Shown: positions 27,609 to 37,114 of the stretch, piece after piece
Numbering within the stretch: position 1 is the stretch's first letter
How the letters are laid out: each line of letters opens with the position of its first letter
Assembly (NCBI RefSeq): GCF_003604215.1
Contig: NZ_QXGS01000001.1
Span: 620,001-684,000 of the forward strand
Source of the DNA: Teichococcus vastitatis
GTDB taxonomy: Bacteria > Pseudomonadota > Alphaproteobacteria > Acetobacterales > Acetobacteraceae
Reading direction: 5' to 3'
DNA: 64,000 bases
Translations under genes and position numbers: made by a program
The notes under the pieces: generated by a model
Seen by the model: the letters and a program-made list of their open reading frames with translations, nothing else
Databases searched by the model: none
Told to the model about the DNA's origin: nothing

Positions 27609-28507
27609 CGGAGCGGCGCGACATCGTGCTGGTGGTGGATGACGCGCCCGGCACGCTGGGCCTGTTGAACGACACGTTGGAAGCCGCCGGCTACATGGTG
27701 CTGGTGGCGCAATCCGCCGCCGCGGCCATGACAGTGACCGAGCGGATCACCCCCGACATCGTGCTGATGGACGCGGTGATGCCGGGCATGGACGGGTTCG
27801 AGGCCTGCCGCCGCATGAAGCGCAACGCCAACCTGCTGTCGGTGCCGGTGATCTTCATGACAGGCCTGACCGAGAGCGAGGACGTGCTGCGCGGCTTCGG
27901 CGCCGGCGGCGTCGACTACGTGATCAAGCCGGTGGCGCCGGACGAGGTGCTGGCGCGCATCGGCACGCACTTGGCCAACGCGCGGCTGACGCGCAGCGCG
28001 CATGCGGCGCTGGATGTCGCCGGCCGCTTCTTGCTGGCCGCCGATCGCGAGGGCGCCGTGCTGTGGGCGACGCCGCAGGCCGCCGCGCTGCTGCGCGACG
28101 TCACGCCGGAGGCCGGGGATGGCGGACCCGGCAGCCTCCTCATCCCCGGCTGGGTGGTGCCGGAGGGCGACGCGCCGCGCCGCCCGTTCGCGGTGCAGTT
28201 GCCCGATGGCCGCGAAGTGCTGTTCCAGCATGTCGGGCAGATCGGGCCGGAGGAGCTGCTGCTGCGGGTCACCGCCTCCGCCCCGGGCGGCGACGAGGCG
28301 CTGCTGCGCGACCGCCTCGGCCTGACGGCCCGGGAGGCGGAGGTGCTGCTTTGGCTCGGCCGCGGCAAGAGCAACCGCGACATCGCCGAGATCCTGGTGA
28401 TGAGCCCGCGCACGGTGAACAAGCACCTGGAAGGCATCTTCAGCAAGCTCGGGGTGGAGAACCGCGCCTCGGCCGCGGCGCTGGCGGTGCGGGTGCTGGG
28501 GGGATGA
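27605..28507 (+). CDS. response regulator, receiver plus LuxR/NarL-type DNA-binding domain
   Basis: A 300-residue regulator. Receiver domain at 6-122 with acidic pocket Asp12/Asp13, phosphoacceptor Asp56 in VLMDAVMPGMDG and Lys108 in YVIKPV. Residues about 135-230 look like a reduced PAS domain (GRFLLAADREGAVLWATPQA and DGREVLFQHVGQ). The C-terminal 60 residues are a GerE/LuxR helix-turn-helix: LTAREAEVLLWLGRGKSNRD, then PRTVNKHLEGIFSKLGV. ATG overlaps the kinase stop by four bases, and its stop overlaps the ureD ATG by four bases. It is thus the cognate partner of the permease-kinase and part of the urease transcript. Likely targets are the divergent urt/kinase promoters. Confidence 0.9.
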   Translation: MTERRDIVLVVDDAPGTLGLLNDTLEAAGYMVLVAQSAAAAMTVTERITPDIVLMDAVMPGMDGFEACRRMKRNANLLSVPVIFMTGLTESEDVLRGFGAGGVDYVIKPVAPDEVLARIGTHLANARLTRSAHAALDVAGRFLLAADREGAVLWATPQAAALLRDVTPEAGDGGPGSLLIPGWVVPEGDAPRRPFAVQLPDGREVLFQHVGQIGPEELLLRVTASAPGGDEALLRDRLGLTAREAEVLLWLGRGKSNRDIAEILVMSPRTVNKHLEGIFSKLGVENRASAAALAVRVLGG

Positions 28508-29376
28508 TGCGTGCTATCCGCCAGTCCCCGGCTGCGCCAGATTGCCCGCCGATGCCACGCCCCGAGCCCCAGCACCAGCGCGCCCACGGCCGAGCGGAGC
28601 TGGGCTTCGCGCAGTCGCCGCGCGGCACCGTGCTGCGCCACCTCTACCACGCCGCGCCGCTGCGGGTGCTGTTCCCGAGGTCGGAGCCGGATGACCTGCC
28701 GCTGGCGGCGCTGGTGAATGTGGGCGGCGGGCTGGCCGGCGGCGATTCGCTGGACGTGGCGGTGAGCCTCGCCGGGGGCACGAGCGCCAGCCTGACCACG
28801 CCTGCGGCGGAGAAGCTGTATCGCAGCCTGGGCGATGCCACGCGCATCGCCACGCGGCTGGAACTGGCGCCGGGCGCCACGCTGGAATGGCTCCCGCAGG
28901 AAACCATCCTGTTCGACGGCGCGCGGCTGGAGCGGCGGATGGAGGCGCGGCTCGGCGCCGGGGCGCGGCTGCTGGCGGCGGAGATGCTGGTGCTGGGCCG
29001 CCCCGCGCGCGGCGAGCGGCTGACGCAGGGCAGCCTGTTCGATGGCTGGCGGCTGCGGCGTGGGGACCGCCTGCACTGGGCCGATGCCGTGGCGCTGGAG
29101 AGCGGGCTGGCGCCGCTCGCCGCGCGCTTCGGCTTCGGCGGCGCGGAAGCCACCGCCCTGCTGCTGCTGGCCGCCAGCGACGCGGAGGCGCTGGCCGGGC
29201 GCGACCTGTTGCGCGCCGCCGGCCATGACGCCACCCTGCCCCGCCCCGGCCTGATGCTGGCGCGCTGGATCGGCGGCGCCGTGATGGTGCGGGAAGCGCT
29301 GTGCGCCGCCATCCCGGCGCTGCGCTCCGGCGTGCTGGGCCTACCTCCGCGCCTGCCCCGGTTGTGGACGAGCTGA
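28504..29376 (+). CDS. ureD: UreD urease accessory protein
   Basis: A 290-residue UreD (UreH), the scaffold that binds apo-urease and channels nickel from UreG/UreF. Recognisable are [41 protein letters not shown] and [16 protein letters not shown]. Two adjacent ATGs (28504 and 28507) overlap the response-regulator stop; a third at 28552 (MPRPEP) is a plausible alternative start nearer to the conserved domain. It is the first urease gene after the two-component system. Confidence 0.93.
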   Translation: MMRAIRQSPAAPDCPPMPRPEPQHQRAHGRAELGFAQSPRGTVLRHLYHAAPLRVLFPRSEPDDLPLAALVNVGGGLAGGDSLDVAVSLAGGTSASLTTPAAEKLYRSLGDATRIATRLELAPGATLEWLPQETILFDGARLERRMEARLGAGARLLAAEMLVLGRPARGERLTQGSLFDGWRLRRGDRLHWADAVALESGLAPLAARFGFGGAEATALLLLAASDAEALAGRDLLRAAGHDATLPRPGLMLARWIGGAVMVREALCAAIPALRSGVLGLPPRLPRLWTS

Positions 29377-29410
29377 GCCGCACCAGAATGCTTCCGGAAA
29401 GGACCGCCCG

Positions 29411-29713
29411 ATGCACCTGACCCCCCGCGAGAAGGACAAGCTGCTGATCGCCATGGCGGCTGAGGTGGCACGCAAGCGCCTGTCGCGCGGCGTGAAGCTG
29501 AACCACCCCGAGGCGGTCGCGCTGATCACCGATTTCGTGGTGGAAGGCGCACGCGATGGCCGCAGCGTGGCGGAGCTGATGCGCGACGGCGCCACCGTGC
29601 TGACGCGGGAGCAGGTGATGGAGGGAATTCCCGAGATGATCCACGACATCCAGGTGGAAGCCACCTTCCCCGACGGCACCAAGCTCGTCACCGTCCACGA
29701 CCCGATCCGCTGA
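29411..29713 (+). CDS. ureA: UreA, urease gamma subunit
   Basis: A 100-residue gamma subunit of the trimeric (gamma-beta-alpha) urease. [20 protein letters not shown] opens the protein; [40 protein letters not shown] and TVHDPI follow, and the length is standard. CGGAAAGGA lies about ten bases before the ATG. Subunits are separate rather than fused. Confidence 0.97.
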   Translation: MHLTPREKDKLLIAMAAEVARKRLSRGVKLNHPEAVALITDFVVEGARDGRSVAELMRDGATVLTREQVMEGIPEMIHDIQVEATFPDGTKLVTVHDPIR

Positions 29714-29737
29714 GACCCATCTGCCGAGGAGCATGCC

Positions 29738-30043
29738 ATGATACCCGGAGAGGTCATCCCCGCCGCGGGCGAAATCGTGCTGAACGCGGACCGCGAGGCG
29801 ATGGAGCTGGACGTGGCCAACACCGGCGACCGCCCCATCCAGGTCGGCAGCCACTATCACTTCTGCGAAACCAACCCGGCGCTGCGCTTCGATCGCGCGG
29901 CGGCCAGGGGCTGCCGGCTCGACATCCCCGCCGGCACGGCGGTGCGTTTCGAACCGGGGCAGAGCCGCAAGGTGCGGCTGATCCCCTATGCCGGCGCGCG
30001 GGTGGTGCACGGCTTCCGCGGCGAAACGGAAGGAAAGGTCTGA
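29738..30043 (+). CDS. ureB: UreB, urease beta subunit
   Basis: A 101-residue beta subunit. [15 protein letters not shown] starts it, with [20 protein letters not shown] (HFCE replaces the more common HFFE), [15 protein letters not shown] and RVVHGFRGE following. It is 24 bases from ureA with GAGGAGCATG upstream. The Cys in HFCET is an unusual but tolerated substitution near the trimer interface. Confidence 0.97.
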   Translation: MIPGEVIPAAGEIVLNADREAMELDVANTGDRPIQVGSHYHFCETNPALRFDRAAARGCRLDIPAGTAVRFEPGQSRKVRLIPYAGARVVHGFRGETEGKV

Positions 30044-30047
30044 TCCC

Positions 30048-31757
30048 ATGGCGAGCAGGATCTCCCGTACCGCCTATGCCGGCATGTATGGCCCGACCAC
30101 CGGCGACAGGGTCCGCCTGGCAGATACCGAGTTGTTCGCGGAAGTGGAGCGCGATCTCACCACCTATGGGGAGGAGGTGAAGTTCGGCGGCGGCAAGGTG
30201 ATCCGCGATGGCATGGGGCAATCCCAGGTCACACGGGCCGCGGGCGCCATGGACACGGTGATCACCAACGCGCTGATCATTGACCACTGGGGGATCGTCA
30301 AGGCCGATGTGGGCCTCAGGGACGGCCGCATCGCCGCCATCGGCAAGGCCGGCAACCCCGACACGCAGCCGGGCGTCGACATCGTCATCGGCCCGGGCAC
30401 GGAGATCATTGCCTGCGAGGGCCGCATCCTGACCGCGGGCGGCATCGACCCGCACATCCACTTCATCTGCCCGCAGCAGATCGAGGAAGCGCTGGCCTCG
30501 GGCATCACCACCATGTTCGGCGGCGGCACCGGCCCGGCGCATGGCACGCTGGCCACCACCGCCACGCCGGGGCCGTGGCACATGGCGCGGATGCTGCAGG
30601 CGGCGGAAAGCTTCCCGATGAACCTGGGCTTCCTGGGCAAGGGCAATGCCGCCCTGCCGGAGGCGCTGGAGGAGCAGATCCGCGCCGGCGCCTGCGGGCT
30701 GAAGCTGCACGAGGACTGGGGCACCACGCCCAAGGCGATCGACACCTGCCTCACCGTCGCCGACCGCATGGACGTGCAGATCGCCATCCATTCGGACACG
30801 CTGAACGAGAGCGGCTTCGTCGAGGACACGATCCGGGCAATCGGCGGCCGCGCCATCCAGGCTTTCCACACGGAAGGCGCCGGCGGCGGCCACGCGCCCG
30901 ACATCCTGCGCGTCATCGGCGAGCCGAACTTCCTGCCGAGTTCCACCAACCCCACCATGCCCTACACGGTGAACACCGTGGACGAGCATCTCGACATGCT
31001 GATGGTCTGCCACCACCTCGACCCGCGCATCGCCGAGGACGTGGCCTTCGCGGAATCCCGCATCCGCCGCGAAACCATCGCCGCCGAGGACATCCTGCAC
31101 GATCTTGGCGCCATCTCGATGATGTCATCCGACAGCCAGGCGATGGGGCGCGTGGGCGAGGTGATCATCCGCACCTGGCAATGCGCCCACAAAATGAAGC
31201 AGCAGCGCGGCCGCCTGGCCGGCGAGCAGGGCGACAACGACAACCTCCGCATCCGCCGCTACATCAGCAAGTACACGGTCAACCCGGCCATCGCTCAGGG
31301 CATCTCGGCGCATGTGGGCAGCGTGGAGGTCGGCAAGCTGGCCGATCTGGTGATGTGGTCACCCGCCTTCTTCGGCGTGAAGCCGGAGATGGTGCTGAAG
31401 GCCGGCTCGATCGCCATGGCGCCCATGGGCGACCCGAACGCCTCCATCCCGACGCCGCAGCCAGTGCATTACCGGCCGATGTTCGCGGGCTTCGGCCGCG
31501 CGATGCAGGCCAGCTCGATGACCTTTGTGTCGCGGGCGGCAATGGAAATGGATCTGGCCGGGCAGCTTGGCCTGCGACGCGTCCTGCTGCCGGTGGAGAA
31601 CACGCGGCGCATCGGCAAGAAGGACATGGTGCTGAACGACCTGCTGCCGCGGATCGAGGTTGATCCCGAAACCTATGAGGTCCGCGCCGATGGCGAGTTG
31701 CTGATCTGCGAGCCCGCCGTCGTGCTGCCGATGGCGCAGCGCTACTTCCTGTTCTGA
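30048..31757 (+). CDS. ureC: UreC, urease alpha subunit (catalytic)
   Basis: A 569-residue nickel amidohydrolase that splits urea into ammonia and carbamate. All active-site residues are in place, offset by two from K. aerogenes numbering: nickel ligands His136, His138, His248, His274 and Asp362, carbamylated Lys219 in GLKLHEDWG, and flap residues Cys321-His322 in [26 protein letters not shown] opens the chain, which ends with PMAQRYFLF. The ATG at 30048 follows ureB by four bases; the longer open frame upstream is the overlap with ureB. The enzyme is expected to be cytoplasmic and active. Confidence 0.98.
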   Translation: MASRISRTAYAGMYGPTTGDRVRLADTELFAEVERDLTTYGEEVKFGGGKVIRDGMGQSQVTRAAGAMDTVITNALIIDHWGIVKADVGLRDGRIAAIGKAGNPDTQPGVDIVIGPGTEIIACEGRILTAGGIDPHIHFICPQQIEEALASGITTMFGGGTGPAHGTLATTATPGPWHMARMLQAAESFPMNLGFLGKGNAALPEALEEQIRAGACGLKLHEDWGTTPKAIDTCLTVADRMDVQIAIHSDTLNESGFVEDTIRAIGGRAIQAFHTEGAGGGHAPDILRVIGEPNFLPSSTNPTMPYTVNTVDEHLDMLMVCHHLDPRIAEDVAFAESRIRRETIAAEDILHDLGAISMMSSDSQAMGRVGEVIIRTWQCAHKMKQQRGRLAGEQGDNDNLRIRRYISKYTVNPAIAQGISAHVGSVEVGKLADLVMWSPAFFGVKPEMVLKAGSIAMAPMGDPNASIPTPQPVHYRPMFAGFGRAMQASSMTFVSRAAMEMDLAGQLGLRRVLLPVENTRRIGKKDMVLNDLLPRIEVDPETYEVRADGELLICEPAVVLPMAQRYFLF

Positions 31758-31765
31758 GCCGAGCC

Positions 31766-32299
31766 ATGACCGAAGCCACCCTGCCCCGCGCCACACAGGT
31801 GCTGCCCGCCGGCCAATGGCAGGCCGGCACCGCACGCGACACCATCATGGTTGATTTCGACGACCGCCACCGCCGCCGCCGCCGCTACACGGCGGAGAAA
31901 GGCCTGTCCTTCCTGCTCGACCTGCCCGAGGCGGTGGCGCTGCGCGACGGCGACGGGCTGCTGCTGGAGGGGGGCGGCGTGGTGCTGGTGCGCGCCGCGC
32001 CGGAACCGCTGATCGAGGTGCGGGGGCGCGATCCGCAGCACCTGCTGCGCCTCGCCTGGCACCTCGGCAACCGGCACCTGCCGGCGGAGATCGATGCCGA
32101 CCGTATCCTGATCCGCGAGGACCACGTGATCCTGCGCATGCTGCAGGGCCTCGGCGCCACCGTCGAGCGCATCGAGGCGCCCTTCAACCCGGAAGGCGGC
32201 GCCTATGGCGAGCACAACCGCCACACCGGCCACCGGCATGGCTCCCTGGGCCACGGTGAACTGCATGATCATGGGGATGGCCATTTCCACGCCCACTGA
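31766..32299 (+). CDS. ureE: UreE nickel metallochaperone
   Basis: A 177-residue UreE, which delivers nickel to urease via UreG. The domain has [20 protein letters not shown] and ARHL-like [20 protein letters not shown] segments, with [20 protein letters not shown] in the metal-binding domain. The last 25 residues form a histidine-rich tail ([20 protein letters not shown]), giving extra Ni storage capacity, as in the Klebsiella protein. The 3' end overlaps the beginning of ureF. Confidence 0.95.
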   Translation: MTEATLPRATQVLPAGQWQAGTARDTIMVDFDDRHRRRRRYTAEKGLSFLLDLPEAVALRDGDGLLLEGGGVVLVRAAPEPLIEVRGRDPQHLLRLAWHLGNRHLPAEIDADRILIREDHVILRMLQGLGATVERIEAPFNPEGGAYGEHNRHTGHRHGSLGHGELHDHGDGHFHAH

Positions 32300-32975
32300 C
32301 CCGGCGGCGCTGCAACGCCTGCTGAGCTGGCTGTCGCCCGCCTATCCCGTCGGTGCCTACACCTATAGCCATGGCCTGGAGATGGCGGTGGAGAGCGGTG
32401 CGGTGCGCAACCGGGCCGATCTCGCCGACTACGTCGAGACCGTGCTGCGCAGTGGCGCCGGCCGCATCGACGGCGCGCTGCTCGCCGCCGCCTTTCGGGC
32501 CGCCGGGGCCGGGGACGATGCCGCGCTGGACGCGGTGGCGGAGCTGGCGGCCGCTTGGCGCGGCACGGCGGAACTGGCGCTGGAAACCACCGCCCAGGGC
32601 AACGCCTTCGTCAAGGTCACCGCCGCCGCCTGGGGCGAGGCGCGGCTGCGGACGCTGGCAACGCGCCACCCGGACGGGATCGCGCATCCGGTGGCGTTCG
32701 GCGCGGCCGCGGCCTGGCAGGGCGTGCCGCTGCGGATCGCGCTGTTCGGCTTCCTGTCCGCCTTCGCCGCCAACATCGTCTCGGCCGGCGTGCGGCTGGT
32801 GCCGCTCGGCCAGACCGACGGGCAGATCGCCACCGCGGCGCTGCTGCCGGAGCTGGAGGCGGCGACGGACGCCGCCCTGGCCGCCGAGCTCGACCGCATC
32901 GGCACCGCGGCGCCGGTGCTCGACCGCTTCTCCATGCAACACGAGACACAGTATACGAGGCTTTTCCGCTCATGA
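32271..32975 (+). CDS. ureF: UreF urease accessory protein
   Basis: A 234-residue all-helical UreF that couples UreG to the UreD-urease complex. [21 protein letters not shown] is the hallmark N-terminal block, and [21 protein letters not shown] with [17 protein letters not shown]-type ending completes it. The exact start is uncertain: ATGs at 32265, 32271 and 32277 are all within the ureE coding region, overlapping it by 23-35 bases; 32271 is chosen. ureG starts by a four-base overlap. Confidence 0.93.
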   Translation: MGMAISTPTDPAALQRLLSWLSPAYPVGAYTYSHGLEMAVESGAVRNRADLADYVETVLRSGAGRIDGALLAAAFRAAGAGDDAALDAVAELAAAWRGTAELALETTAQGNAFVKVTAAAWGEARLRTLATRHPDGIAHPVAFGAAAAWQGVPLRIALFGFLSAFAANIVSAGVRLVPLGQTDGQIATAALLPELEAATDAALAAELDRIGTAAPVLDRFSMQHETQYTRLFRS

Positions 32976-33607
32976 ACGCATCGGTCCCCGGCATTCCGGG
33001 CAATGGTCCCTTCCGCGTCGGCATCGGCGGTCCCGTCGGCTCCGGCAAGACGGCGCTGACCGATCGGCTGTGCAAGCACCTGCGGGACGCGCACAACATC
33101 GCCGTCATCACCAACGACATCTACACGCGCGAGGATGCGGAATTCCTGACCCGCTCCGGCGCCCTCGCGCCCGAGCGCATCATCGGCGTGGAGACCGGCG
33201 GCTGCCCGCACACCGCGATCCGGGAGGACGCGTCGATCAACCTCGCCGCCGTGGACGAGATGACGGCCCGGTTCCCGGGGCTGGAGGTGTTGTTCATCGA
33301 GAGCGGCGGCGACAATCTGGCCGCCACCTTCAGCCCGGAACTGGCCGACCTGACGATCTACGTAATCGACGTCTCGGCCGGCGACAAGATCCCGCGCAAG
33401 GGCGGGCCCGGCATCACGCGATCCGACCTGCTGGTGATCAACAAGACCGACCTGGCGCCCCTGGTGGGCGCCGACCTGTCGGTGATGGACCGGGATTCGC
33501 GGAAGATGCGCGGGCAGCGGCCCTTCATCTTCACCAACCTGAAGGCGGATCAGGGCGTCGCGGACATCGCCGAGTTCGTGCTCAGGGCCGGCGGCCTCCG
33601 CACCTGA
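32972..33607 (+). CDS. ureG: UreG GTPase, urease nickel insertion
   Basis: A 211-residue SIMIBI-class GTPase. P-loop GGPVGSGKT at residues 19-27, metal-binding CPH motif at 78-80 ([10 protein letters not shown]), switch segments [17 protein letters not shown], and the NKTDLAP guanine-specificity motif. It supplies GTP-driven nickel and carbon dioxide insertion into UreC. Last gene of the urease operon, followed by a perfect bidirectional hairpin. Confidence 0.97.
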   Translation: MNASVPGIPGNGPFRVGIGGPVGSGKTALTDRLCKHLRDAHNIAVITNDIYTREDAEFLTRSGALAPERIIGVETGGCPHTAIREDASINLAAVDEMTARFPGLEVLFIESGGDNLAATFSPELADLTIYVIDVSAGDKIPRKGGPGITRSDLLVINKTDLAPLVGADLSVMDRDSRKMRGQRPFIFTNLKADQGVADIAEFVLRAGGLRT

Positions 33608-33615
33608 CCGCCTGC

Positions 33616-33640
33616 GGCGCCCGGCATCGGGCCGGGCGCC
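33616..33640. terminator. bidirectional hairpin between ureG and the FAH-family gene
   Basis: A perfect 10-bp stem (GGCGCCCGGC/GCCGGGCGCC) with 5-base loop lies in the 33-base gap between convergent genes. It can end transcripts from both strands. Confidence 0.65.
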
Positions 33641-34489
33641 TCAGAACTCGGCGCGCACCGTCACCTGCTGCTGCTCGCCCAGCCCCTCGATGCCGAGGCG
33701 GATGGTCTGGCCTTCCTTCAGGAACAGCGGCGGCTTCTGCCCCATGCCGACGCCCGGCGGCGTGCCGGTGGTGATCACGTCGCCCGGGTGCAGCGTCATG
33801 AAGTGCGACACGTAGGACACCAGCTTCGCCACGCCGAAGATCATGGTGCGGGTCGAGCCGTCCTGGTAGCGGTGGCCGTCCACCTCGCAGAACATCGACA
33901 GGTCCTGCGGGTCCGGCACCTCGTCGCGGGTCACCAGCCAGGGGCCGAGCGGGCCGAAGGTGTCGTGGCCCTTGCCCTTGTCCCAGGTGCCGCCGCGCTC
34001 GATCTGGAATTCGCGCTCCGACACGTCGTTGCAGACGGCGTAGCCGGCGACGTATTCCATCGCCTTGTTCTCGGGCACGTATTTGGCGCGCTGGCCGATG
34101 ATGATGGCCAGTTCCACCTCCCAATCGGTCTTGGTGCTGGCCTTGGGCAGCTCGACCTGGTCATTCGGCCCCTGCAGCGCGCCCAGCGACTTCAGGAAGA
34201 TAATAGGCTCCTTCGGGATGGAAGCACCGGTTTCCGCCGCATGGTCGGCGTAGTTCAGGCCGATGCAGACGAAATTCTTCAGCCCCGAGACCGGCGGGCC
34301 GAGGCGCGGCGAGCCGCCCACCAGCGGCAGGCTGGTGGTGTCCAGCGCCGAGAGCTTCGCCAGCCCGTCCGGCGACAGCACAGCGCCGGCGATGTCGGGC
34401 ACGGTGCCCGACAGGTCGCGGATCTGGCCATCGGCATCGAGCAGGCCCGGCTTTTCCTGGCCCGGCGGGCCGTAGCGCAGCAGCTTCAT
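33641..34489 (-). CDS. fumarylacetoacetate-hydrolase-family protein, probable 2,4-diketo-3-deoxy sugar acid hydrolase
   Basis: A 282-residue FAH-family protein. The C-terminal FAH domain starts with FVCIGLNYADHAAETGA and contains EPIIFLKSLGALQGPND, the metal-site DWEVELAIIIGQRAK and DVSEREFQIERGGTWDKGKG, then GDVITTGTPPGVGMG. Automatic pipelines often name this group ureidoglycolate lyase, but the adjacent urease is convergent and separately controlled. Its partners (SDR and IlvD/Edd dehydratase) instead suggest cleavage of a 2,4-diketo-3-deoxy sugar acid to pyruvate plus a hydroxy acid. That role is inferred from the cluster. It follows the SDR gene by 24 bases. Confidence 0.8.
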   Translation of the reverse strand: MKLLRYGPPGQEKPGLLDADGQIRDLSGTVPDIAGAVLSPDGLAKLSALDTTSLPLVGGSPRLGPPVSGLKNFVCIGLNYADHAAETGASIPKEPIIFLKSLGALQGPNDQVELPKASTKTDWEVELAIIIGQRAKYVPENKAMEYVAGYAVCNDVSEREFQIERGGTWDKGKGHDTFGPLGPWLVTRDEVPDPQDLSMFCEVDGHRYQDGSTRTMIFGVAKLVSYVSHFMTLHPGDVITTGTPPGVGMGQKPPLFLKEGQTIRLGIEGLGEQQQVTVRAEF

Positions 34490-34513
34490 GGGTTCAGCGT
34501 TCCCTGAGTTCGT

Positions 34514-35263
34514 TCAGTTCGTCCAGCCGCCGTCGATCACCACGGCCTGCGCGGTGACGAAAGCCGATTCCGGCGCGGAGAGATAGACCACCAGTGCTGC
34601 GATCTCCTCCGGCGTGGCGAGCCGGCCCATGGCCTGCCGGCCGACAAAGGCCGCCCGCGCCGCCGTTTCCCCACCCATCGCCGCGGCATTGGCCGAGATG
34701 CGCTCGCCGAGAGACGGCGTGTCCACCGTGCCCGGGCAGACGCAGTTGCAGCGTATGCCCTTGGCGACGTAGTCGGCGGCGACGCTCTTGGTCATGCCGA
34801 CCACGGCCGCCTTGGTGGTGCCATAGACGAAGCGGTTGGCAACGCCCTTCACCGATCCGGCGGCCGAGGCCATGTTGACGATGGCGCCGCCGCCCCTGCC
34901 CAGCATGCCCGGCAGCACCGCGCGCATCACCTTCCATTGCGAACGGACGTTCAGCGCGAAGGCGAAGTCCCAATCGTCGTCAGTGCAGCTCAGCACGTCG
35001 TTCTGGTGCACGAAGCCGGCGCAGTTGAACAGCACGTCGAACGGGCCGTGGCGGGTGATGCACTCCATCACCGCCTGGTCGTCCAGCACATCCAGCGCCG
35101 CGGTGGTGACGGTCTGCGCCGCGAGGCCGGACAGCTTCTCCGCGTCACGATCGGTCGCCACCACCGTGGCGCCTTCCGCCGCGTAGGCCAGCACCGTGGC
35201 GCGGCCGATGCCCTGCCCCGCCGCGGTGACGAAGCAGCGCTTGCCTGCGAGACGGCCGGCCAT
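34514..35263 (-). CDS. SDR-family dehydrogenase, probable 2-keto-3-deoxy-L-fuconate (sugar acid) dehydrogenase
   Basis: A 249-residue classical short-chain dehydrogenase. NAD-binding TAAGQGIG at 13-20, an Asp at the end of strand 2 (VVATDRD) favouring NAD+, NCAG, and the catalytic Ser133, Tyr147 and Lys151 (YGTTK). CPGTVDTPSLGERI and AVVIDGGWTN resemble the 2-keto-3-deoxy-L-fuconate dehydrogenase / BDH2 group. The start ATG 35263 shares one base with the dehydratase stop (TGATG). In this cluster it would oxidise the 2-keto-3-deoxy acid to a 2,4-diketo acid before the FAH-type hydrolase acts. Confidence 0.85.
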   Translation of the reverse strand: MAGRLAGKRCFVTAAGQGIGRATVLAYAAEGATVVATDRDAEKLSGLAAQTVTTAALDVLDDQAVMECITRHGPFDVLFNCAGFVHQNDVLSCTDDDWDFAFALNVRSQWKVMRAVLPGMLGRGGGAIVNMASAAGSVKGVANRFVYGTTKAAVVGMTKSVAADYVAKGIRCNCVCPGTVDTPSLGERISANAAAMGGETAARAAFVGRQAMGRLATPEEIAALVVYLSAPESAFVTAQAVVIDGGWTN

Positions 35264-37044
35264 CAGTGGTTGTGGCGGCTCTCGCCGCGGGTCTCGAGGA
35301 TGTTGAGGTACAGCGTCGCCGGCTCCAGGCAGCCGCCGGTGCCGAGCTGGCCGACCATGGAGCGGTAGATCTCCTCCCATGGCGTCTTGTGCGTGAGCTT
35401 GGGCGGCGTCCAGGCGGCGCGGCGGGCTTCCATTTCCTCGGCCGGGATCAGCAGGTCGACCTTGCGGGTCTTCAGGTTGATGCGGATCGGGTCGCCCGAC
35501 TTCATCAGCGCCAGGCCGCCGCCGACAGCGGCCTCCGGGGACACGTTGAGGATGGAGGGCGAGGCGGAGGTGCCGCTCTGCCGGCCGTCGCCCATGGTGG
35601 GCAGGCTGTGCAGCCCGGCTTTGATCATCGCGCCCGGCGGCTGCATGTTCACCACCTCGGCGCTGCCGGGATAGCCCACGGGGCCGCAATTGCGGATCAC
35701 CAGCACGGTGCGCTCGTCAACGCCCAGCGCCGGGTCCTCGATGCGGTCGTGATAATCCTCCGGCCCTTCGAAGACGATCACCTTGCCCTCGAAGATGTCC
35801 TCGGGGTCGGACAGGAAGCGCTTACGGAACTCGGCGTCGATAACGCTGACCTTCATCACCGCGCTTTCGAACAGATTGCCCGACAGCACCACGAAGCCGG
35901 CCTGCTCCTTCAGCGGCTCGCTGTAGCGGCGGATCACCTCGCGGTCCGCCAGCGGCGCCCGCTTCAGGTCCTCCTCCAGCGTCTGGCCGGTCACGGTCTT
36001 CACGCCGAGATGCAGCTTGCCGGCATCCGCCAGCTCCTTCATCACCGACTGCACGCCGCCGCCGCGGTAGAACATCTCGCCCAGGAAGCGGCCGGCTGGC
36101 TGGCAATCCACCAGCAGCGGGATCTCAGCGCCGACCGTCTGCCAGTCCTCCGTGCTCAGCTCCACGCCCATGTGGCGGGCGATGGCGACCAAGTGCGGCG
36201 GGCAGTTGGAGGAGGCGCCGATGGCGCTGGCCAGCACGATGGTGTTCTCGAACGCCTCGCGCGTCATGATGTCGGAGGGACGAAGGTTCTCCTTCACCAT
36301 GTCGACGATGCGCATGCCGGTGGCGTGCGCCATCTGGCCACGCTCGCGGTAGGCCGCCGGGATCGAGGCGCAGCCGGGCAGCGACATGCCCAGCGCCTCG
36401 GCCAGGGAGTTCATCGACAGCGCCGTGCCCATGGTGTTGCAATGGCCGACCGAGGTGGCGGAGGACGCCACCATCTGCATGAAGCCGTCATAGTTGATTT
36501 CGCCGGCAGCGAGCAGCTTGCGCGCCTCCCAGACGATGGTGCCCGAACCCGAGAGCCGGCCCTTCCAATGGCCGTCCAGCATCGGCCCGCCGGACAGCAC
36601 GATGGCCGGGATGTTCACGGTGGCCGCGCCCATCAGGCAGGCCGGCGTGGTCTTGTCGCAGCCGGTGGTCAGCACCACGCCATCCAGCGGATAGCCGTGC
36701 AGGATCTCCACCAGCGACAGGTAGGCCAAGTTGCGGTCCAGCGCCGCCGTGGGGCGCTTGCCGGTTTCCTGGATCGGATGGATTGGAAATTCGAGCGGGA
36801 TGCCGCCGGCATCGCGGATGCCCGCCTTCACCCGCTCGGCCAGCGCCAGGTGGTGCCGGTTGCAGGGGGCGATGTCGCTGCCGGTCTGGGCGATGCCGAT
36901 CATCGGCTTGCCCGATTGCAGCTCGGCGCGCGTGAGGCCGAAATTCAGGAAGCGCTCGATGTAGAGCGCCGTCATGCCCGGATCCTCCGGGTCATCGAAC
37001 CAGCGCTGGCTGCGCAGCCTGAAGGATTTCTTGGTCTGGTCCAT
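35263..37044 (-). CDS. IlvD/Edd-family sugar-acid dehydratase
   Basis: A 593-residue Fe-S dehydratase of the IlvD/Edd superfamily. The cluster cysteines are Cys61 (APCN), Cys129 (TTGCDKTTPA) and Cys202 (VGHCNTMG). SGSGTIVWEARK and the C-terminal ATLYLNILE match the pentonate branch (L-arabinonate and D-xylonate dehydratases) rather than dihydroxyacid dehydratase of branched amino acid synthesis, which is shorter and lacks the RLRSQRWF start. It removes water from an aldonate to give a 2-keto-3-deoxy acid. First gene of a three-gene operon with the SDR and FAH-family enzymes. Aldonate identity is unknown. Confidence 0.88.
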   Translation of the reverse strand: MDQTKKSFRLRSQRWFDDPEDPGMTALYIERFLNFGLTRAELQSGKPMIGIAQTGSDIAPCNRHHLALAERVKAGIRDAGGIPLEFPIHPIQETGKRPTAALDRNLAYLSLVEILHGYPLDGVVLTTGCDKTTPACLMGAATVNIPAIVLSGGPMLDGHWKGRLSGSGTIVWEARKLLAAGEINYDGFMQMVASSATSVGHCNTMGTALSMNSLAEALGMSLPGCASIPAAYRERGQMAHATGMRIVDMVKENLRPSDIMTREAFENTIVLASAIGASSNCPPHLVAIARHMGVELSTEDWQTVGAEIPLLVDCQPAGRFLGEMFYRGGGVQSVMKELADAGKLHLGVKTVTGQTLEEDLKRAPLADREVIRRYSEPLKEQAGFVVLSGNLFESAVMKVSVIDAEFRKRFLSDPEDIFEGKVIVFEGPEDYHDRIEDPALGVDERTVLVIRNCGPVGYPGSAEVVNMQPPGAMIKAGLHSLPTMGDGRQSGTSASPSILNVSPEAAVGGGLALMKSGDPIRINLKTRKVDLLIPAEEMEARRAAWTPPKLTHKTPWEEIYRSMVGQLGTGGCLEPATLYLNILETRGESRHNH

Positions 37045-37114
37045 CGCCGTGCGGCCTCCGCTTCCACCTTTGGCGGAAAGAACAGCCGGGCCGGGTTACG
37101 CTGTCAATGGACGC

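Noticed and set aside
33641-34489. Ureidoglycolate lyase (purine/urea pathway) as name for the FAH-family gene
   Set aside because: Its tight coupling with sugar-acid-type SDR and dehydratase genes and separation from ureG by a bidirectional terminator favour sugar-acid metabolism.
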